A stretch of 64,000 nt of DNA. Source: Schistosoma haematobium. Lineage: Eukaryota > Platyhelminthes > Trematoda > Strigeidida > Schistosomatidae. The notes under the pieces were generated by a model. The model was not told the DNA's origin, ran no database searches, and saw nothing but the letters and a program-made list of their open reading frames with translations. This document shows, in pieces, positions 35,912-50,015 of the stretch (positions are counted from its first letter, which is position 1; each line of letters starts with the position of its first letter). Both the position numbers and the translations under genes were made by a program. The stretch covers positions 21,594,536 to 21,658,535 of the forward strand of contig NC_067198.1 of assembly GCF_000699445.3 (NCBI RefSeq), given 5' to 3'.

Positions 35912-38263
35912 TAACTATCTAACTAACCATACAGAGATTGAAATAAATAGAGAGTCTTCACTCGACCTTTATGTCACTGATGAATGTGCACAGAAAGAGT
36001 AGAGAATGAAGGAAGTGGCAGTGCTTAACCGGTTTGTTATATCGATTCAAACGGTCGACTGTCAACACTGAAAATGCAATATATGTGTGCATGTTCTTGT
36101 GCGTGTGCTTGTGCGTGTGCGTGTGCGTGTTCATCTGCAACACACATAGGAATGTCGGAACAAGTCTGGAGAATTTGGAGATCATATGGGAAACCAATGG
36201 AGGAGCAGTGTGTGAATGGTATAGAAAGGCGATATTTCATCGTCTTCTCCACATTGTCCACCTCATCACTGTCTTACTTCCACACCTTCTCCCATAATGT
36301 TCGCACTCATGATTGGCGTGTTCTGGGACGAGTCACCTGTTCATGTCGAAGGTAGTAGAGGAATGAAGGAGAGAGTGGAATGGACACGAACTGTTAGCGT
36401 GAATCATCTACGCTTCGTATATGGATGTGTGAGGGTGTTGACGTGTGTATCAGAGAGCGATGATGTCGATGAAAATGACGGGACGGCGAAGGAGGTCCTT
36501 GCGGCCCACTGGTTAGGTAGGCCACCCACCGAAGCAGGCTTAATTCTCCGTAACGAAGTAACCACCTCCATTGCCCGACGAACAACTACTGTGAATTCTC
36601 AGTCATCAACTTCGCATCATACAAGTGTGAACCAATCAACACACAATATGCACATCATTGGTCATTCAATATTGCAATGATCATGTGTGCGACAATCCAT
36701 ACGTTGTTCAGTCAGTCAGTCAGTCAGTCAGTCAGTCAGTCAGTCAGTCAGTCAATCATTGATATAGTTGTTGAAATGCAAACCGACCCTCTCTACCACT
36801 TACCCTGTGTATAGTCAGCAGTGTGTGACACATCATAACGACACTGGCATTTCACTGGAATATGGGTGTTAACTATCAATAAGACGAAGGTGAGAAGATA
36901 TGACAACAAATTGAAAATTTGACCATCCGATTTGTCCTACTCATCAGTAGTATGGTGTGACATGTGAAAGAAAAACCACCACCAAACTGACCGACTGCCT
37001 GACCTAACAGTTCACATGGCAGCTGACATTGAGTAACCCGGTTATAACAACAATTACACTTCTCAACATCACAACATCTCACCCATTCCCACTCTCTTAT
37101 CACCAGAACAACAGAACATCAATATCGATCCAGTCCGTAGACTCCAAATCCATCATCTACAGTTAATCGAACTGATATTTCAAAGATATTTGACAATGTT
37201 TATTGAGCTATACCACTAACGAAACCAAGATGTGCGTGTCCTGTGCTCAGTCAATACCATCTCGATTTCGATGGAGTAAACGGGGTATCACTGCTCTCCA
37301 ATGTTTCACTCCATTGTGTAATCTTAGAGGTATATTCACACCAATTTGTGTATTCCCACTACAATCGATCGACTGTGTGTCACGGAGTATGACAATTGGG
37401 CGACTGTGTTCTTTTTCATTCTTTCGTCTCACACATCATCTTCAACACAGATCCAATGCTAGTCGACTGTTTTGCACCCATCACCAACACTGAACTGTTC
37501 GTCAATTAATCAGACAAAACCGCACACACACACACACACACACACAGAGGGAGCATGATCCTGCGTATTGTGTCTCTCATGTGACTACAACTCACGCACT
37601 CATTTGTAGATTACCAATGTTGGTGGTGAGTCTACTCGAGCTGAAAAGGATTGGTGTAGCCTCGTAGCTTACATCGAAGTCACACCTCACGATAAGTACA
37701 TAACTTGGCTTAGACTATCGTGATAACCAGGCAATGCGGCTCCCTTAATGACTGTCTAGAAAGAATGGAATCTTGCCGAAAAGCATAGTTTATCGGAGAG
37801 AACAGACTACAGAGGTACAGAGTAATGACGCTGCCACATGAACTAGTCTGTGATATCCAACTGATTCATCCGCATCAGTCATACTCGACCTTGATGATGT
37901 TGAGCGAATTGTTCAACGTTCAGTGATCTGCCGTTGAACGTAAAACACGGTTCGACTCGATGGAGGATTTGTCTAGAACTCAACGGCACTCCACTGGCCC
38001 TACACATTGAAGCATATAATGGATTCGTGTCTCTCCATATTTCCATCCACAAAGCCAATGGACTGAACACTCTTCAGTAACTGTTCCCCAAGTGTTTCCG
38101 TGTTAACCGTAACATTCTGTCAATTGTCGGTTAAAGAAATTCTTTCAGATTCCATATGCAACCATTAATTTGATCTGTTTTACTTCTGTGTTGAGAATAC
38201 CACAAAGAATTCCCACTGGACACCAATCACTGGGATAAAGAAATCATTAGATTACTAACTGAC
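35912..38263 (+). repeat. Array unit 14
   Basis: 2,352 bp. Hexamer mid, CAGT x11, CA x12; s1 A, s2 G, s3 C, s4 C, s5 T (first s5 T from the left). Confidence 0.95.
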
Positions 38264-40605
38264 TAACTATCTAACTAACCATACAGAGATTGAAATAAAT
38301 AGAGAGTCTTCACTCGACCTTTATGTCACTGATGAATGTGCACAGAAAGAGTAGAGAATGAAGGAAGTGGCAGTGCTTAACCGGTTTGTTATATCGATTC
38401 AAACGGTCGACTGTCAACACTGAAAATGCAATATATGTGTGCATGTTCTTGTGCGTGTGCTTGTGCGTGTGCGTGTTCATCTGCAACACACATAGGAATG
38501 TCGGAACAAGTCTGGAGAATTTGGAGATCATATGGGAAACCAATGGAGGAGCAGTGTGTGAATGGTATAGAAAGGCGATATTTCATCGTCTTCTCCACAT
38601 TGTCCACCTCATCACTGTCTTACTTCCACACCTTCTCCCATAATGTTCGCACTCATGATTGGCGTGTTCTGGGACGAGTCACCTGTTCATGTCGAAGGTA
38701 GTAGAGGAATGAAGGAGAGAGTGGAATGGACACGAACTGTTAGCGTGAATCATCTACGCTTCGTATATGGATGTGTGAGGGTGTTGACGTGTGTATCAGA
38801 GAGCGATGATGTCGATGAAAATGACGGGACGGCGAAGGAGGTCCTTGCGGCCCACTGGTTAGGTAGGCCACCCACCGAAGCAGGCTTAATTCTCCGTAAC
38901 GAAGTAACCACCTCCATTGCCCGACGAACAACTACTGTGAATTCTCAGTCATCAACTTCGCATCATACAAGTGTGAACCAATCAACACACAATATGCACA
39001 TCATTGGTCATTCAATATTGCAATGATCATGTGTGCGACAATCCATACGTTGTTCAGTCAGTCAGTCAGTCAGTCAGTCAGTCAGTCAGTCAGTCAATCA
39101 TTGATATAGTTGTTGAAATGCAAACCGACCCTCTCTACCACTTACCCTGTGTATAGTCAGCAGTGTGTGACACATCATAACGACACTGGCATTTCACTGG
39201 AATATGGGTGTTAACTATCAATAAGACGAAGGTGAGAAGATATGACAACAAATTGAAAATTTGACCATCCGATTTGTCCTACTCATCAGTAGTATGGTGT
39301 GACATGTGAAAGAAAAACCACCACCAAACTGACCGACTGCCTGACCTAACAGTTCACATGGCAGCTGACATTGAGTAACCCGGTTATAACAACAATTACA
39401 CTTCTCAACATCACAACATCTCACCCATTCCCACTCTCTTATCACCAGAACAACAGAACATCAATATCGATCCAGTCCGTAGACTCCAAATCCATCATCT
39501 ACAGTTAATCGAACTGATATTTCAAAGATATTTGACAATGTTTATTGAGCTATACCACTAACGAAACCAAGATGTGCGTGTCCTGTGCTCAGTCAATACC
39601 ATCTCGATTTCGATGGAGTAAACGGGGTATCACTGCTCTCCAATGTTTCACTCCATTGTGTAATCTTAGAGGTATATTCACACCAATTTGTGTATTCCCA
39701 CTACAATCGATCGACTGTGTGTCACGGAGTATGACAATTGGGCGACTGTGTTCTTTTTCATTCTTTCGTCTCACACATCATCTTCAACACAGATCCAATG
39801 CTAGTCGACTGTTTTGCACCCATCACCAACACTGAACTGTTCGTCAATTAATCAGACAAAACCGCACACACACACACACACACACACAGAGGGAGCATGA
39901 TTCTGCGTATTGTGTCTCTCATGTGACTACAACTCACGCACTCATTTGTAGATTACCAATGTTGGTGGTGAGTCTACTCGAGCTGAAAAGGATTGGTGTA
40001 GCCTCGTAGCTTACATCGAAGTCACACCTCACGATAAGTACATAACTTGGCTTAGACTATCGTGATAACCAGGCAATGCGGCTCCCTTAATGACTGTCTA
40101 GAAAGAATGGAATCTTGCCGAAAAGCATAGTTTATCGGAGAGAACAGACTACAGAGGTACAGAGTAATGACGCTGCCACATGAACTAGTCTGTGATATCC
40201 AACTGATTCATCCGCATCAGTCATACTCGACCTTGATGATGTTGAGCGAATTGTTCAACGTTCAGTGATCTGCCGTTGAACGTAAAACACGGTTCGACTC
40301 GATGGAGGATTTGTCTAGAACTCAACGGCACTCCACTGGCCCTACACATTGAAGCATATAATGGATTCGTGTCTCTCCATATTTCCATCCACAAAGCCAA
40401 TGGACTGAACACTCTTCAGTAACTGTTCCCCAAGTGTTTCCGTGTTAACCGTAACATTCTGTCAATTGTCGGTTAAAGAAATTCTTTCAGATTCCATATG
40501 CAACCATTAATTTGATCTGTTTTACTTCTGTGTTGAGAATACCACAAAGAATTCCCACTGGACACCAATCACTGGGATAAAGAAATCATTAGATTACTAA
40601 CTGAC
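38264..40605 (+). repeat. Array unit 15
   Basis: 2,342 bp. Hexamer short, CAGT x10, CA x12; s1 A, s2 G, s3 T, s4 C, s5 T. Confidence 0.95.
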
Positions 40606-42955
40606 TAACTATCTAACTAACCATACAGAGATTGAAATAAATAGAGAGTCTTCACTCGACCTTTATGTCACTGATGAATGTGCACAGAAAGAGTAGAGAA
40701 TGAAGGAAGTGGCAGTGCTTAACCGGTTTGTTATATCGATTCAAACGGTCGACTGTCAACACTGAAAATGCAATATATGTGTGCATGTTCTTGTGCGTGT
40801 GCTTGTGCGTGTGCGTGTTCATCTGCAACACACATAGGAATGTCGGAACAAGTCTGGAGAATTTGGAGATCATATGGGAAACCAATGGAGGAGCAGTGTG
40901 TGAATGGTATAGAAAGGCGATATTTCATCGTCTTCTCCACATTGTCCACCTCATCACTGTCTTACTTCCACACCTTCTCCCATAATGTTCGCACTCATGA
41001 TTGGCGTGTTCTGGGACGAGTCACCTGTTCATGTCGAAGGTAGTAGAGGAATGAAGGAGAGAGTGGAATGGACACGAACTGTTAGCGTGAATCATCTACG
41101 CTTCGTATATGGATGTGTGAGGGTGTTGACGTGTGTATCAGAGGGCGATGATGTCGATGAAAATGACGGGACGGCGAAGGAGGTCCTTGCGGCCCACTGG
41201 TTAGGTAGGCCACCCACCGAAGCAGGCTTAATTCTCCGTAACGAAGTAACCACCTCCATTGCCCGACGAACAACTACTGTGAATTCTCAGTCATCAACTT
41301 CGCATCATACAAGTGTGAACCAATCAACACACAATATGCACATCATTGGTCATTCAATATTGCAATGATCATGTGTGCGACAATCCATACGTTGTTCAGT
41401 CAGTCAGTCAGTCAGTCAGTCAGTCAGTCAGTCAGTCAGTCAGTCAATCATTGATATAGTTGTTGAAATGCAAACCGACCCTCTCTACCACTTACCCTGT
41501 GTATAGTCAGCAGTGTGTGACACATCATAACGACACTGGCATTTCACTGGAATATGGGTGTTAACTATCAATAAGACGAAGGTGAGAAGATATGACAACA
41601 AATTGAAAATTTGACCATCCGATTTGTCCTACTCATCAGTAGTATGGTGTGACATGTGAAAGAAAAACCACCACCAAACTGACCGACTGCCTGACCTAAC
41701 AGTTCACATGGCAGCTGACATTGAGTAACCCGGTTATAACAACAATTACACTTCTCAACATCACAACATCTCACCCATTCCCACTCTCTTATCACCAGAA
41801 CAACAGAACATCAATATCGATCCAGTCCGTAGACTCCAAATCCATCATCTACAGTTAATCGAACTGATATTTCAAAGATATTTGACAATGTTTATTGAGC
41901 TATACCACTAACGAAACCAAGATGTGCGTGTCCTGTGCTCAGTCAATACCATCTCGATTTCGATGGAGTAAACGGGGTATCACTGCTCTCCAATGTTTCA
42001 CTCCATTGTGTAATCTTAGAGGTATATTCACACCAATTTGTGTATTCCCACTACAATCGATCGACTGTGTGTCACGGAGTATGACAATTGGGCGACTGTG
42101 TTCTTTTTCATTCTTTCGTCTCACACATCATCTTCAACACAGATCCAATGCTAGTCGACTGTTTTGCACCCATCACCAACACTGAACTGTTCGTCAATTA
42201 ATCAGACAAAACCGCACACACACACACACACACACACAGAGGGAGCATGATTCTGCGTATTGTGTCTCTCATGTGACTACAACTCACGCACTCATTTGTA
42301 GATTACCAATGTTGGTGGTGAGTCTACTCGAGCTGAAAAGGATTGGTGTAGCCTCGTAGCTTACATCGAAGTCACACCTCACGATAAGTACATAACTTGG
42401 CTTAGACTATCGTGATAACCAGGCAATGCGGCTCCCTTAATGACTGTCTAGAAAGAATGGAATCTTGCCGAAAAGCATAGTTTATCGGAGAGAACAGACT
42501 ACAGAGGTACAGAGTAATGACGCTGCCACATGAACTAGTCTGTGATATCCAACTGATTCATCCGCATCAGTCATACTCGACCTTGATGATGTTGAGCGAA
42601 TTGTTCAACGTTCAGTGATCTGCCGTTGAACGTAAAACACGGTTCGACTCGATGGAGGATTTGTCTAGAACTCAACGGCACTCCACTGGCCCTACACATT
42701 GAAGCATATAATGGATTCGTGTCTCTCCACATTTCCATCCACAAAGCCAATGGACTGAACACTCTTCAGTAACTGTTCCCCAAGTGTTTCCGTGTTAACC
42801 GTAACATTCTGTCAATTGTCGGTTAAAGAAATTCTTTCAGATTCCATATGCAACCATTAATTTGATCTGTTTTACTTCTGTGTTGAGAATACCACAAAGA
42901 ATTCCCACTGGACACCAATCACTGGGATAAAGAAATCATTAGATTACTAACTGAC
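40606..42955 (+). repeat. Array unit 16
   Basis: 2,350 bp. Hexamer short, CAGT x12, CA x12; s1 G, s2 G, s3 T, s4 C, s5 C. It is almost a twin of unit 17. Confidence 0.95.
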
Positions 42956-45307
42956 TAACTATCTAACTAACCATACAGAGATTGAAATAAATAGAGAGTC
43001 TTCACTCGACCTTTATGTCACTGATGAATGTGCACAGAAAGAGTAGAGAATGAAGGAAGTGGCAGTGCTTAACCGGTTTGTTATATCGATTCAAACGGTC
43101 GACTGTCAACACTGAAAATGCAATATATGTGTGCATGTTCTTGTGCGTGTGCTTGTGCGTGTGCGTGTTCATCTGCAACACACATAGGAATGTCGGAACA
43201 AGTCTGGAGAATTTGGAGATCATATGGGAAACCAATGGAGGAGCAGTGTGTGAATGGTATAGAAAGGCGATATTTCATCGTCTTCTCCACATTGTCCACC
43301 TCATCACTGTCTTACTTCCACACCTTCTCCCATAATGTTCGCACTCATGATTGGCGTGTTCTGGGACGAGTCACCTGTTCATGTCGAAGGTAGTAGAGGA
43401 ATGAAGGAGAGAGTGGAATGGACACGAACTGTTAGCGTGAATCATCTACGCTTCGTATATGGATGTGTGAGGGTGTTGACGTGTGTATCAGAGGGCGATG
43501 ATGTCGATGAAAATGACGGGACGGCGAAGGAGGTCCTTGCGGCCCACTGGTTAGGTAGGCCACCCACCGAAGCAGGCTTAATTCTCCGTAACGAAGTAAC
43601 CACCTCCATTGCCCGACGAACAACTACTGTGAATTCTCAGTCATCAACTTCGCATCATACAAGTGTGAACCAATCAACACACAATATGCACATCATTGGT
43701 CATTCAATATTGCAATGATCATGTGTGCGACAATCCATACGTTGTTCAGTCAGTCAGTCAGTCAGTCAGTCAGTCAGTCAGTCAGTCAGTCAGTCAATCA
43801 TTGATATAGTTGTTGAAATGCAAACCGACCCTCTCTACCACTTACCCTGTGTATAGTCAGCAGTGTGTGACACATCATAACGACACTGGCATTTCACTGG
43901 AATATGGGTGTTAACTATCAATAAGACGAAGGTGAGAAGATATGACAACAAATTGAAAATTTGACCATCCGATTTGTCCTACTCATCAGTAGTATGGTGT
44001 GACATGTGAAAGAAAAACCACCACCAAACTGACCGACTGCCTGACCTAACAGTTCACATGGCAGCTGACATTGAGTAACCCGGTTATAACAACAATTACA
44101 CTTCTCAACATCACAACATCTCACCCATTCCCACTCTCTTATCACCAGAACAACAGAACATCAATATCGATCCAGTCCGTAGACTCCAAATCCATCATCT
44201 ACAGTTAATCGAACTGATATTTCAAAGATATTTGACAATGTTTATTGAGCTATACCACTAACGAAACCAAGATGTGCGTGTCCTGTGCTCAGTCAATACC
44301 ATCTCGATTTCGATGGAGTAAACGGGGTATCACTGCTCTCCAATGTTTCACTCCATTGTGTAATCTTAGAGGTATATTCACACCAATTTGTGTATTCCCA
44401 CTACAATCGATCGACTGTGTGTCACGGAGTATGACAATTGGGCGACTGTGTTCTTTTTCATTCTTTCGTCTCACACATCATCTTCAACACAGATCCAATG
44501 CTAGTCGACTGTTTTGCACCCATCACCAACACTGAACTGTTCGTCAATTAATCAGACAAAACCGCACACACACACACACACACACAGAGAGAGGGAGCAT
44601 GATTCTGCGTATTGTGTCTCTCATGTGACTACAACTCACGCACTCATTTGTAGATTACCAATGTTGGTGGTGAGTCTACTCGAGCTGAAAAGGATTGGTG
44701 TAGCCTCGTAGCTTACATCGAAGTCACACCTCACGATAAGTACATAACTTGGCTTAGACTATCGTGATAACCAGGCAATGCGGCTCCCTTAATGACTGTC
44801 TAGAAAGAATGGAATCTTGCCGAAAAGCATAGTTTATCGGAGAGAACAGACTACAGAGGTACAGAGTAATGACGCTGCCACATGAACTAGTCTGTGATAT
44901 CCAACTGATTCATCCGCATCAGTCATACTCGACCTTGATGATGTTGAGCGAATTGTTCAACGTTCAGTGATCTGCCGTTGAACGTAAAACACGGTTCGAC
45001 TCGATGGAGGATTTGTCTAGAACTCAACGGCACTCCACTGGCCCTACACATTGAAGCATATAATGGATTCGTGTCTCTCCACATTTCCATCCACAAAGCC
45101 AATGGACTGAACACTCTTCAGTAACTGTTCCCCAAGTGTTTCCGTGTTAACCGTAACATTCTGTCAATTGTCGGTTAAAGAAATTCTTTCAGATTCCATA
45201 TGCAACCATTAATTTGATCTGTTTTACTTCTGTGTTGAGAATACCACAAAGAATTCCCACTGGACACCAATCACTGGGATAAAGAAATCATTAGATTACT
45301 AACTGAC
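42956..45307 (+). repeat. Array unit 17
   Basis: 2,352 bp. Hexamer short, CAGT x12, CA x11 with extra GA steps; s1 G, s2 G, s3 T, s4 C, s5 C. Confidence 0.95.
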
Positions 45308-47655
45308 TAACTATCTAACTAACCATACAGAGATTGAAATAAATAGAGAGTCTTCACTCGACCTTTATGTCACTGATGAATGTGCACAGAAAGAGTAGAG
45401 AATGAAGGAAGTGGCAGTGCTTAACCGGTTTGTTATATCGATTCAAACGGTCGACTGTCAACACTGAAAATGCAATATATGTGTGCATGTTCTTGTGCGT
45501 GTGCTTGTGCGTGTGCGTGTGCGTGTTCATCTGCAACACACATAGGAATGTCGGAACAAGTCTGGAGAATTTGGAGATCATATGGGAAACCAATGGAGGA
45601 GCAGTGTGTGAATGGTATAGAAAGGCGATATTTCATCGTCTTCTCCACATTGTCCACCTCATCACTGTCTTACTTCCACACCTTCTCCCATAATGTTCGC
45701 ACTCATGATTGGCGTGTTCTGGGACGAGTCACCTGTTCATGTCGAAGGTAGTAGAGGAATGAAGGAGAGAGTGGAATGGACACGAACTGTTAGCGTGAAT
45801 CATCTACGCTTCGTATATGGATGTGTGAGGGTGTTGACGTGTGTATCAGAGGGCGATGATGTCGATGAAAATGACGGGACGGCGAAGGAGGTCCTTGCGG
45901 CCCACTGGTTAGGTAGGCCACCCACCGAAGCAGGCTTAATTCTCCGTAACGAAGTAACCACCTCCATTGCCCGACGAACAACTACTGTGAATTCTCAGTC
46001 ATCAACTTCGCATCATACAAGTGTGAACCAATCAACACACAATATGCACATCATTGGTCATTCAATATTGCAATGATCATGTGTGCGACAATCCATACGT
46101 TGTTCAGTCAGTCAGTCAGTCAGTCAGTCAGTCAGTCAGTCAGTCAATCATTGATATAGTTGTTGAAATGCAAACCGACCCTCTCTACCACTTACCCTGT
46201 GTATAGTCAGCAGTGTGTGACACATCATAACGACACTGGCATTTCACTGGAATATGGGTGTTAACTATCAATAAGACGAAGGTGAGAAGATATGACAACA
46301 AATTGAAAATTTGACCATCCGATTTGTCCTACTCATCAGTAGTATGGTGTGACATGTGAAAGAAAAACCACCACCAAACTGACCGACTGCCTGACCTAAC
46401 AGTTCACATGGCAGCTGACATTGAGTAACCCGGTTATAACAACAATTACACTTCTCAACATCACAACATCTCACCCATTCCCACTCTCTTATCACCAGAA
46501 CAACAGAACATCAATATCGATCCAGTCCGTAGACTCCAAATCCATCATCTACAGTTAATCGAACTGATATTTCAAAGATATTTGACAATGTTTATTGAGC
46601 TATACCACTAACGAAACCAAGATGTGCGTGTCCTGTGCTCAGTCAATACCATCTCGATTTCGATGGAGTAAACGGGGTATCACTGCTCTCCAATGTTTCA
46701 CTCCATTGTGTAATCTTAGAGGTATATTCACACCAATTTGTGTATTCCCACTACAATCGATCGACTGTGTGTCACGGAGTATGACAATTGGGCGACTGTG
46801 TTCTTTTTCATTCTTTCGTCTCACACATCATCTTCAACACAGATCCAATGCTAGTCGACTGTTTTGCACCCATCACCAACACTGAACTGTTCGTCAATTA
46901 ATCAGACAAAACCGCACACACACACACACACACACACAGAGGGAGCATGATTCTGCGTATTGTGTCTCTCATGTGACTACAACTCACGCACTCATTTGTA
47001 GATTACCAATGTTGGTGGTGAGTCTACTCGAGCTGAAAAGGATTGGTGTAGCCTCGTAGCTTACATCGAAGTCACACCTCACGATAAGTACATAACTTGG
47101 CTTAGACTATCGTGATAACCAGGCAATGCGGCTCCCTTAATGACTGTCTAGAAAGAATGGAATCTTGCCGAAAAGCATAGTTTATCGGAGAGAACAGACT
47201 ACAGAGGTACAGAGTAATGACGCTGCCACATGAACTAGTCTGTGATATCCAACTGATTCATCCGCATCAGTCATACTCGACCTTGATGATGTTGAGCGAA
47301 TTGTTCAACGTTCAGTGATCTGCCGTTGAACGTAAAACACGGTTCGACTCGATGGAGGATTTGTCTAGAACTCAACGGCACTCCACTGGCCCTACACATT
47401 GAAGCATATAATGGATTCGTGTCTCTCCACATTTCCATCCACAAAGCCAATGGACTGAACACTCTTCAGTAACTGTTCCCCAAGTGTTTCCGTGTTAACC
47501 GTAACATTCTGTCAATTGTCGGTTAAAGAAATTCTTTCAGATTCCATATGCAACCATTAATTTGATCTGTTTTACTTCTGTGTTGAGAATACCACAAAGA
47601 ATTCCCACTGGACACCAATCACTGGGATAAAGAAATCATTAGATTACTAACTGAC
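45308..47655 (+). repeat. Array unit 18
   Basis: 2,348 bp. Hexamer mid (the only mid tract among units 15-23), CAGT x10, CA x12; s1 G, s2 G, s3 T, s4 C, s5 C. Confidence 0.95.
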
Positions 47656-50015
47656 TAACTATCTAACTAACCATACAGAGATTGAAATAAATAGAGAGTC
47701 TTCACTCGACCTTTATGTCACTGATGAATGTGCACAGAAAGAGTAGAGAATGAAGGAAGTGGCAGTGCTTAACCGGTTTGTTATATCGATTCAAACGGTC
47801 GACTGTCAACACTGAAAATGCAATATATGTGTGCATGTTCTTGTGCGTGTGCTTGTGCGTGTGCGTGTTCATCTGCAACACACATAGGAATGTCGGAACA
47901 AGTCTGGAGAATTTGGAGATCATATGGGAAACCAATGGAGGAGCAGTGTGTGAATGGTATAGAAAGGCGATATTTCATCGTCTTCTCCACATTGTCCACC
48001 TCATCACTGTCTTACTTCCACACCTTCTCCCATAATGTTCGCACTCATGATTGGCGTGTTCTGGGACGAGTCACCTGTTCATGTCGAAGGTAGTAGAGGA
48101 ATGAAGGAGAGAGTGGAATGGACACGAACTGTTAGCGTGAATCATCTACGCTTCGTATATGGATGTGTGAGGGTGTTGACGTGTGTATCAGAGAGCGATG
48201 ATGTCGATGAAAATGACGGGACGGCGAAGGAGGTCCTTGCGGCCCACTGGTTAGGTAGGCCACCCACCGAAGCAGGCTTAATTCTCCGTAACGAAGTAAC
48301 CACCTCCATTGCCCGACGAACAACTACTGTGAATTCTCAGTCATCAACTTCGCATCATACAAGTGTGAACCAATCAACACACAATATGCACATCATTGGT
48401 CATTCAATATTGCAATGATCATGTGTGCGACAATCCATACGTTGTTCAGTCAGTCAGTCAGTCAGTCAGTCAGTCAGTCAGTCAGTCAGTCAATCATTGA
48501 TATAGTTGTTGAAATGCAAACCGACCCTCTCTACCACTTACCCTGTGTATAGTCAGCAGTGTGTGACACATCATAACGACACTGGCATTTCACTGGAATA
48601 TGGGTGTTAACTATCAATAAGACGAAGGTGAGAAGATATGACAACAAATTGAAAATTTGACCATCCGATTTGTCCTACTCATCAGTAGTATGGTGTGACA
48701 TGTGAAAGAAAAACCACCACCAAACTGACCGACTGCCTGACCTAACAGTTCACATGGCAGCTGACATTGAGTAACCCGGTTATAACAACAATTACACTTC
48801 TCAACATCACAACATCTCACCCATTCCCACTCTCTTATCACCAGAACAACAGAACATCAATATCGATCCAGTCCGTAGACTCCAAATCCATCATCTACAG
48901 TTAATCGAACTGATATTTCAAAGATATTTGACAATGTTTATTGAGCTATACCACTAACGAAACCAAGATGTGCGTGTCCTGTGCTCAGTCAATACCATCT
49001 CGATTTCGATGGAGTAAACGGGGTATCACTGCTCTCCAATGTTTCACTCCATTGTGTAATCTTAGAGGTATATTCACACCAATTTGTGTATTCCCACTAC
49101 AATCGATCGACTGTGTGTCACGGAGTATGACAATTGGGCGACTGTGTTCTTTTTCATTCTTTCGTCTCACACATCATCTTCAACACAGATCCAATGCTAG
49201 TCGACTGTTTTGCACCCATCACCAACACTGAACTGTTCGTCAATTAATCAGACAAAACCGCACACACACACACACACACACAAACACACAGAGAGAGAGA
49301 GGGAGCATGATTCTGCGTATTGTGTCTCTCATGTGACTACAACTCACGCACTCATTTGTAGATTACCAATGTTGGTGGTGAGTCTACTCGAGCTGAAAAG
49401 GATTGGTGTAGCCTCGTAGCTTACATCGAAGTCACACCTCACGATAAGTACATAACTTGGCTTAGACTATCGTGATAACCAGGCAATGCGGCTCCCTTAA
49501 TGACTGTCTAGAAAGAATGGAATCTTGCCGAAAAGCATAGTTTATCGGAGAGAACAGACTACAGAGGTACAGAGTAATGACGCTGCCACATGAACTAGTC
49601 TGTGATATCCAACTGATTCATCCGCATCAGTCATACTCGACCTTGATGATGTTGAGCGAATTGTTCAACGTTCAGTGATCTGCCGTTGAACGTAAAACAC
49701 GGTTCGACTCGATGGAGGATTTGTCTAGAACTCAACGGCACTCCACTGGCCCTACACATTGAAGCATATAATGGATTCGTGTCTCTCCATATTTCCATCC
49801 ACAAAGCCAATGGACTGAACACTCTTCAGTAACTGTTCCCCAAGTGTTTCCGTGTTAACCGTAACATTCTGTCAATTGTCGGTTAAAGAAATTCTTTCAG
49901 ATTCCATATGCAACCATTAATTTGATCTGTTTTACTTCTGTGTTGAGAATACCACAAAGAATTCCCACTGGACACCAATCACTGGGATAAAGAAATCATT
50001 AGATTACTAACTGAC
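47656..50015 (+). repeat. Array unit 19
   Basis: 2,360 bp, the longest. Hexamer short, CAGT x11; the CA tract is broken by AA and followed by a GA run (about 49261-49303); s1 A, s2 G, s3 T, s4 C, s5 T. Confidence 0.95.
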